From assembly GCF_024614185.1 (NCBI RefSeq), contig NZ_JAHTLF010000024.1, forward strand, positions 165,745 to 229,744: a stretch of DNA of 64,000 nt, in the 5' to 3' direction. How positions within the stretch are numbered: the stretch's first letter is position 1; each line of letters opens with the position of its first letter. Position numbers and translations under genes: made by a program. Positions 58,866 to 64,000 of the stretch are shown here, in pieces. The notes below the pieces were generated by a model, which did not search any database, was not told the DNA's origin, and saw only the letters and a program-made list of their open reading frames with translations. This DNA is from Nocardioides carbamazepini (GTDB lineage: Bacteria; Actinomycetota; Actinomycetes; Propionibacteriales; Nocardioidaceae).

Positions 58866-60196
58866 TCCCTGCCTCCGGCACCGTCGAGGCGCACGGCATC
58901 GGCGGCCAGGCCGACCTGCCGATCTCGCTCGAGCTCGCGGTGTCCGGCGCGGTCGCCGCGCTCGTCGTCTCCTTCACCGTCCTCGCCGTCGCCTGGCGCC
59001 GTCCGCGGTACGACGCGGGCGCGTTCCCCGGCATCCCCGCTCCCCGCTTCCTCGACGTCATCACCGGGTCGGCGGCCTTCCGGGTCGCGCTGCGCGCGGT
59101 CGGCATGGTCATCGCCCTGTTCGCCGTGTTCACCGCGGTCTTCGGCCAGGACAGCCTGACGAACCCGTTCTTCGGGATCGTCTACGTCTGGTGGTGGGTC
59201 GGCCTGATCTTCGCCTCGGCGCTCCTCGGCCCGGTGTGGCGGGCGATCAGCCCGGTCCGGACCATCAACGCGGGCATCGCCCGGCTCTCGGGCAGTGACC
59301 CCGACGAGGGCCTGGTCCACTATCCCGACTGGCTGGGCTACTGGCCCGCGGCGCTCGGCCTCTTCGCGTTCGTCTGGCTGGAGCTGGCCTATACGACTCC
59401 GACCGAGCTGGGCTCGGTGCGTCTGTGGTGCGCGGTCTACGTCGGCGCGATGCTCATCGGCGGCGCCGTGTTCGGCAACCGCTTCTACGAGAGCGCCGAC
59501 CCGTTCGAGGTCTACTCGTCGCTGATCGCGAAGCTCTCGCCGTGGGCGCGGGTGGACGGGCGCCTCGTGCTCCGCAGTCCGCTGGCCAACCTGGCGACGA
59601 TCCCCTCGGCGCCGGGCCTGATCGGCGTCGTCGGCGTCCTCTTCGGCAGCACCGCCTTCGACTCCTTCGCGGAGTCGTCCTTCTGGGTCAAGACCTACCA
59701 GAACGCCTCGGTGAGCAAGTTCCTGCTCGACAACGTGGCACTGGTCGTGTTCTGCGTGGTGGCGGGCCTGCTGTTCAGCATCGGCAGCGCGCTCACGCCG
59801 TCACGTGAGGGACTGTCACGCCGTGACCTGCCGCGCCGCTACGCCCACTCGATCGTGCCGATCATTCTCGGCTACATCGTCGCCCACTACCTGACCCTGT
59901 TCATCGACGTCGGGACGCAGACCCTGGCGCGGGCCAGCGACCCGCTGGGCAAGGGGTGGGACATCCTGGGCACGGCGGCACTCGAGCCGTCGTACTGGTT
60001 CTCGTATCACCCGGAGGTCCTCGCGACGATCAAGGTGCTGGCGGTCGTGGTCGGGCACGTCGTCGCGGCCGTCGCGGCACACGACCGGGCGCTGAGCCTG
60101 CTCCCCCAGCGCGACCAGATCACCGGCCAGCTGCCACTGCTGGTGGTCATGGTCGGCTTCACCGCCGGCGGGCTGTTCCTGCTGTTCAGCGCCTGA
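58862..60196 (+). CDS. Multi-pass membrane protein coupled to the lipoprotein
   Basis: 444 aa with about 10 membrane helices. Seen: HGIGGQADLPISLELAVSGA at the N-terminus, YVWWWVGLIFASALLGPVWRAISPVRT, YPDWLGYWPAALGLFAFVWLELAY and HSIVPIILGYIVAHYLTLF. Proteins of this layout are sometimes named fenitrothion hydrolase after one Burkholderia gene; I do not accept that name. The coupled cupredoxin-like lipoprotein suggests a shared envelope task, perhaps metal or electron transfer. Conserved His and Trp residues in the helices fit that idea but do not prove it. Confidence 0.75.
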   Translation: MIPASGTVEAHGIGGQADLPISLELAVSGAVAALVVSFTVLAVAWRRPRYDAGAFPGIPAPRFLDVITGSAAFRVALRAVGMVIALFAVFTAVFGQDSLTNPFFGIVYVWWWVGLIFASALLGPVWRAISPVRTINAGIARLSGSDPDEGLVHYPDWLGYWPAALGLFAFVWLELAYTTPTELGSVRLWCAVYVGAMLIGGAVFGNRFYESADPFEVYSSLIAKLSPWARVDGRLVLRSPLANLATIPSAPGLIGVVGVLFGSTAFDSFAESSFWVKTYQNASVSKFLLDNVALVVFCVVAGLLFSIGSALTPSREGLSRRDLPRRYAHSIVPIILGYIVAHYLTLFIDVGTQTLARASDPLGKGWDILGTAALEPSYWFSYHPEVLATIKVLAVVVGHVVAAVAAHDRALSLLPQRDQITGQLPLLVVMVGFTAGGLFLLFSA

Positions 60197-60278
60197 CCGG
60201 ACGTACCTCGGTCGGTGTGCTGGTTGGATGCGCCGTCCAGCCAGCCGGTCGGTCGGTCGGTGCGACTCAGCGTGTCCC

Positions 60279-60838
60279 CTATTCGTGCAGCAAACCCTCC
60301 GACACACACCGCGCCGTCTGCGTGACCTTCTTCATCCCCGCCGGCGCATAGTCGTAACGCACCGACCGATACACCGTCACCGGCACCCCCGGTGGCGTCG
60401 GCTCGGTCAACCCCACCGGCGTATGCGTCGCCGCGAGCAGGTTGTCCTTCGTGAACTCGTTACGGACCGGCGGCCGGTCATGACGCACCGCCTCGGGCTG
60501 CCACACCTCGATCGCGTTCCCGACCTTGTCGTAGCCGTACCTCGTCTTCGCCGTGCCCTGACCACCACCCGGCCCCGGAGCCTCGATCTGAGCCAACAGG
60601 TTGTCACTCGTCCACACCTGCGTCGTGGTCTTCCCCTCCGGATTGACCGCCGAGACCAGATTCCCCGCCCCGTCATAGACGTACTGCGTCTTCTCGTCCT
60701 GCGACGGCAACGGCCCACCGTCATCCGGGTCATAGGCCTGACCCTCGGTCTCCTCCACCAGACCATCCGCGAAGTACGACGTCCGCGTCACACTCCCCTT
60801 CGCATCCGTCGACGACACCAACCGACACCACCCAGGTG
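60279..60838 (-). pseudogene. RHS/YD-repeat protein fragment
   Basis: About 185 codons with several YD repeats: TSYFADGLVEETEGQAYDPD, YVYDGAGNLVSAVNPEGKT, TRYGYDKVGNAIEVWQPE and VRYDYAPAGMKK. Intact RHS proteins are over 1000 aa and end in a toxin or hydrolase domain. This piece lacks both the N-terminus and the C-terminus: the frame stops at 60279 and homology ends near 60838. It is a remnant, left between the membrane gene and the insertion elements, probably from a deleted polymorphic-toxin locus. Confidence 0.75.
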
Positions 60839-61122
60839 ACGGCCTACAACACTCATCTCGACCACGGCAGGCCACCACTCGCCTCAGAGACGGTCGGCGC
60901 GGCGCGCACCCGCAGGCAGCAAGCCACTCTGGATGTCGATCTGAGCAACCTTGGAAACGGCGTCATCAGATTGATGCCCCGCCGCTCGTGGTCGTGGCAC
61001 GGACGTTGAACGGCATCATGATCAGCGTGGTCGCCACGTCAACGGCACGCATCCACAACTCTCATCAAGACCACCCAAGGTGCTTGGCGACAGCGTTATC
61101 GCCGAGCGACGTGGTGGCGAAC
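60839..61122. other. Gene-free interval left of the IS3 element
   Basis: 284 nt between the RHS remnant and the IS3 left end. No ORF, repeat or promoter stands out. Its GC is lower than that of the neighbours, in keeping with a scar region. Confidence 0.4.
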
Positions 61123-61173
61123 TGAATCGCCCCGGGTCTGATGGAGGCTCTCAATCCATGGAGGATGAGAGTC

Positions 61174-61494
61174 ATGGCAGCACCCAGGAAGTACCCCGAC
61201 GAGCTGCGTGAGCGGGCCACCCGGATGGCGGTGGAACTGCGGCAGGACCCGGCCACAAAGCAGGGAGCGATCGCTCGTGTGGCCGAACAGCTCGGCATGC
61301 ATCCGGAGACCCTGCGGAACTGGGTCCGGCAGGCCGAGATCGACGGCGGTGTCCGGCCGGGCACGACCACCGCTGAGGCGCAGCGGATCGCAGAGCTCGA
61401 GCAACAGGTCCGTGAGTTGAAGCGGACCAACGAGATCCTCAAGACGTCCGCAGCGTTTTTCGCCGCGGCGGAGCTCGACCGCAAAATCAAGTAG
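61174..61494 (+). CDS. IS3-family transposase OrfA
   Basis: 106 aa. Seen: an HTH_21-type DNA-binding domain (KYPDELRERATRMAVEL, AEQLGMHPETLRNWVRQAE) and a C-terminal leucine-zipper coiled coil (AELEQQVRELKRTNEILK). ATG 61174 follows a TGAGAG. Near the end AAAA (61483-61486) offers a -1 slippage point; orfB lies in the -1 frame and stays open upstream to this site, so an OrfAB fusion could be made if orfB were whole. Confidence 0.9.
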   Translation: MAAPRKYPDELRERATRMAVELRQDPATKQGAIARVAEQLGMHPETLRNWVRQAEIDGGVRPGTTTAEAQRIAELEQQVRELKRTNEILKTSAAFFAAAELDRKIK

Positions 61495-62156
61495 TCCAAC
61501 GGGAGGTCCCGGTCGCGGTGATCGTCGACTACATCGACGCCCACCGCGACCGGATCGTGGAGGGCAAGAGGCTCGGAGTCGAGCCGATCTGCGAGGCCCT
61601 GCGTGAAGCAGGCGTGCAGATCGCTCCGAGCACCTACTACGCGACCAAGACCAGGCAGCCGTCCGCCCGTTCGGTGCGCGACGCCGCACTGGTCGAGGAC
61701 ATCAAGGTCGCCCACAAGGCCAACCTGGGTGTCTACGGCGCGCGGAAGATCCACGCCGAGCTCAACCGCGAAGGCATCCCGGTGGCGCGGTGCACCGTGG
61801 AGCGGCTGATGCGTGCCGAGGGTCTTCGGGGTATCCCCCGGGAGAAGACCCGTAAGACCACCATCGGCGACGGCGCGGAGACCGAACGCCTCGAGGATCT
61901 CGTGAACCGCAAGTTCGTCGCCACCGGTCCGAACCAGCTCTGGGTAGCCGACCTGACCTACGTCCGCACCCACGCCGGCTGGACCTACGTCGCCTTCGTC
62001 CTGGACGTGTTCAGCCGGATGATCGTCGGCTGGCAGGTGTCCACCAGCCTGCGGACCGACCTGGCGCTGGACGCCCTCGACATGGGCCTGTGGAACCGGC
62101 AGCGCGCCCGCCAGGACGTCACCGGCCTGGTCCACCACAGCGACAGAGGCGTGCAA

Positions 62157-63608
62157 GGCGAAATCAACCGGTCGTCGCAACACCTCGTCATGGGAGGTGT
62201 TCAGTGGTCCGTCGACAGCAAGCAGCAGACCGAGCGATCCGAGCGAAGCTCCGGTCGCCGGGGCATCCGAAGTTCCAGCGTCATGTCGAGGCGGCGTTCT
62301 GGGGGCAGATCGCCGAGGGCCTGTTACCCGAGGAGGCCGCGGCAGTTGCCGGCGTGGCGCAGGCCGTCGGTGCGCGCTGGTTCCACAACGCTGGCGGCAT
62401 GCCGCCGTTCGACATCAAGAAGCAACCGTCGGGCCGATACCTCTCGTTCGCTGAGCGCGAGGAGATCGCGCTCCTCAAAGCCCAGGACAAGGGCGTACGG
62501 GAGATCGCGCGAGAGGTCGGTCGTGATCCCGGAACGATCTCTCGAGAACTGCGCCGCAATGCCGCTACCCGCAGCGGCAAGTCCGAGTACCGAGCGTCGG
62601 TGGCGCAGTGGAAGGCCGACATGGCAGCCAAGCGGCCCAAGGTCGCGAAGTTGGTCGCCAACCCACGGCTGCACGCCTACGTTCAGGAGCGGCTGACCGG
62701 GCAGATCAGCCGTCCTGACGGGACGGTGGTCGCGGGGCCGCAGGCCCCGAGGTTCACCGGTCGCAACAAGCCACACCGCAAGGACCGGCCGTGGACGAGG
62801 GCGTGGAGCCCGGAGCAGATCGCGAACCGGATCAAGCTCGACTTCCCCGATGATGAATCCATGCGTATCAGCCACGAGGCGATCTACCAGTCGCTCTACA
62901 TCGAGGGCCGTGGCGCGCTCAAACGTGAGCTGGTCTGGTGCCTTCGGACTGGCCGGGCTTTACGGGCACCGCGGGAGCGATCGCATCGCAAGACCTGGGC
63001 ACACGTCACCCCAGAGACGCTGATCAGTGAACGGCCCGCTGAGGCTGATGACCGCGCCGTTCCGGGCCATTGGGAAGGCGATCTCCTGATCGGCTTGGAA
63101 CGCTCGGCGATCGGCACCGTCGTCGACCGCACGACCAAGTACACGCTGCTGGTGCACCTGCCGCGCGAGGAGGGCTACCGGCACAAGGAGACCCCGAAGA
63201 ACGGACCCGCGTTGGCCGGCTATGGCGCGATCACGATGAAGACCGCGTTGGCGAACACGATGTCGACCTTGCCGACCGAGCTGGCCAGGTCGCTGACCTG
63301 GGACCGGGGCAAGGAGATGTCCGCGCACGCCGAGTTCAAGGTCGAGACCGGCATCCCGGTCTTCTTCGCGGACCCGCAGTCGCCCTGGCAGCGCGGCACC
63401 AACGAGAACACCAACGGACTGCTGCGCCAGTACTTCCCCAAGGGCACCGACCTGTCGCGTTGGTCGGCCGAGGATCTCGAGGCCGTCGCTCACGCCCTGA
63501 ACACCAGACCCCGCAGGGCCCTTGGCTGGAGGACCCCCGCCGAGGCGTTCAACGAGCACCTACTGTTGCTCCAACAAGCCGGTGTTGCATCGGCCGGTTG
63601 AACCTGGT
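62157..63608 (+). mobile_element. IS30-family element inside IS3 orfB
   Basis: 1452 bp flanked by a CAA duplication (62154-62156 and 63609-63611). Inner inverted repeats at 62164-62184 and 63581-63601 match at 18 of 21 positions. The transposase stop lies in the right repeat. Insertion orientation equals that of the host IS3. Confidence 0.85.
62204..63601 (+). CDS. IS30-family transposase
   Basis: 465 aa from GTG 62204, with GGGAGG (62192-62197) 6 nt upstream. Seen: an N-terminal helical part, an IS30 HTH (YLSFAEREEIALLKAQDKGV, REVGRDPGTISRELRRN), SHEAIYQSLY, and the DDE catalytic acids in GHWEGDLLIG, TWDRGKEMSAH and SPWQRGTNENTNGLLRQYFP. It appears complete and probably active. Codon use matches a mobile gene from a similar high-GC host. 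Confidence 0.93.
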   Translation: MVRRQQAADRAIRAKLRSPGHPKFQRHVEAAFWGQIAEGLLPEEAAAVAGVAQAVGARWFHNAGGMPPFDIKKQPSGRYLSFAEREEIALLKAQDKGVREIAREVGRDPGTISRELRRNAATRSGKSEYRASVAQWKADMAAKRPKVAKLVANPRLHAYVQERLTGQISRPDGTVVAGPQAPRFTGRNKPHRKDRPWTRAWSPEQIANRIKLDFPDDESMRISHEAIYQSLYIEGRGALKRELVWCLRTGRALRAPRERSHRKTWAHVTPETLISERPAEADDRAVPGHWEGDLLIGLERSAIGTVVDRTTKYTLLVHLPREEGYRHKETPKNGPALAGYGAITMKTALANTMSTLPTELARSLTWDRGKEMSAHAEFKVETGIPVFFADPQSPWQRGTNENTNGLLRQYFPKGTDLSRWSAEDLEAVAHALNTRPRRALGWRTPAEAFNEHLLLLQQAGVASAG

Positions 63609-64000
63609 CAATATCGAGCGATCCGCTACACCGAGCGGCTCGCTGAGGCCGAGGCCGTCGCGTCGGTCGGAAGCCGTGGCGATTCATATGACAATGCGAT
63701 GGCTGAGGCGCTGAACTCGCTGTTCAAGGCCGAGTGCATCCGCAACCCGATCATGCGCCCCAAGGGCGGCTGGAAGTCGGTTACCGATGTCGAGATCGCC
63801 GTCGCCGAATACGTCGACTGGTACAACCACCGACGCCTTCACGGCGAGATCGGGCTCGTCCCGCCCGCCGAGTTCGAGGCCAACCACTGGGCCACCATCA
63901 CACCCGCGCACTACCCTCAGACACCCGTCCCGACCGGGGCTGGTTCCAAGTAACCGAGCCTCCACGAAACCCGGGGCGATTCAACCTGCGAAGCCATCCC

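Larger units (their letters stand above)
61518..63953 (+). pseudogene. IS3 transposase OrfB, split by IS30
   Basis: Two pieces, 61518-62156 and 63609-63953, join in frame when the IS30 and one CAA are removed (VQ|YRAIRY), giving 326 aa. The first has the HTH and the first two DDE acids (WVADLTYV and HHSDRGVQ); the second has the Glu (NAMAEALNSLFKAE) and WYNHRRLH. The insertion separates the second Asp from the Glu, so the transposase is inactive. No other damage is visible, which suggests a recent event. Confidence 0.92.
61123..63983 (+). mobile_element. IS3-family element, interrupted by IS30
   Basis: Terminal inverted repeats: 61123-61150 and 63956-63983, 28 bp, 3 mismatches, starting TGAATCGCCCCGGGT. 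It carries orfA and a split orfB. Without the nested element it would be about 1.4 kb, usual for IS3. The flanks share only AC (61121-61122 and 63984-63985), so no clear 3-4-bp target duplication is visible. Confidence 0.85.

Noticed and set aside
58862..60196. Name fenitrothion hydrolase for the multi-pass protein
   Set aside because: No hydrolase motif is visible; the name would come from distant similarity only.
61120..63986. Target-site duplication of the IS3 element
   Set aside because: Flanks are AAC and ACC; only a 2-nt AC is shared, which can be chance.

Overview
The window is a high-GC, gene-dense piece of an actinobacterial chromosome. Gene content (WhiB7, mycoredoxin, AdnAB, UvrD2, Ku plus split LigD, the 180-kDa NAD-glutamate dehydrogenase, DUF222-HNH, WS/DGAT) and codon use fit a Nocardioides-like member of the Propionibacteriales. 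The genus is an inference from gene content. Many genes appear to be leaderless: a -10 hexamer (mostly TAGGCT, TAGGGT or CATGAT) lies 5-8 nt before the start codon, and I used this to choose several starts.

Layout. 1-6.8 kb: housekeeping singles (moaE, a DUF2342 zincin, a Nudix hydrolase, a YgjP-like metallopeptidase, a PHP-domain protein, a crotonase, a zinc ribbon, a ThiF/cyclodehydratase-like protein). 6.8-18.9 kb: a stress and DNA-repair block whose order recalls Mycobacterium tuberculosis Rv3195-Rv3202c: whiB7 with a long attenuator-like leader, uvrD2, mycoredoxin, nudC, an OsmC protein, adnB and adnA. 19.4-26.6 kb: a 845-aa zinc-ribbon membrane protein, tpx, an alkyltransferase-like protein, moeZ, a TetR regulator, DUF3107 and a PP2C phosphatase. 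26.8-29.6 kb: the NHEJ locus (ligD polymerase and ligase genes divergent from ku). 29.8-31.1 kb: a DUF222-HNH gene. 31.1-38.0 kb: a TerY-P type signalling cluster (kinase with zinc ribbon, FHA protein, vWA protein, PP2C) beside an ABC-2 exporter operon that ends in a membrane-anchored protein. 38.1-43.0 kb: NAD-glutamate dehydrogenase. 43.1-52.7 kb: a PucR-type regulator and a translationally coupled catabolic operon (two aldehyde dehydrogenases, NCS1 permease, flavin amine oxidase, CaiB CoA-transferase, glutaryl-CoA-dehydrogenase-like enzyme). 52.8-60.2 kb: tandem DUF2505 genes, an XRE-cupin/methyltransferase/MFS group, a WS/DGAT, and a lipoprotein plus multi-pass membrane protein pair. 60.2-64 kb: an RHS remnant, then an IS3-family element split by an IS30-family element.

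How the parts fit. GGGAAC-N18/19-GTT promoters, resembling those of the thiol-stress sigma factor SigR/SigH, precede mycoredoxin, moeZ and a PP2C gene. The whiB7 leader carries its own ORF with a strong ribosome site, a terminator and a competing hairpin. The PucR-linked operon reads as amine -> aldehyde -> acid -> acyl-CoA -> glutaryl-CoA dehydrogenase, a plausible route from a diamine or N-heterocycle to crotonyl-CoA; the substrate is unknown. The right end shows insertion and decay. All functional statements rest on sequence motifs and recalled family knowledge; no searches were run.
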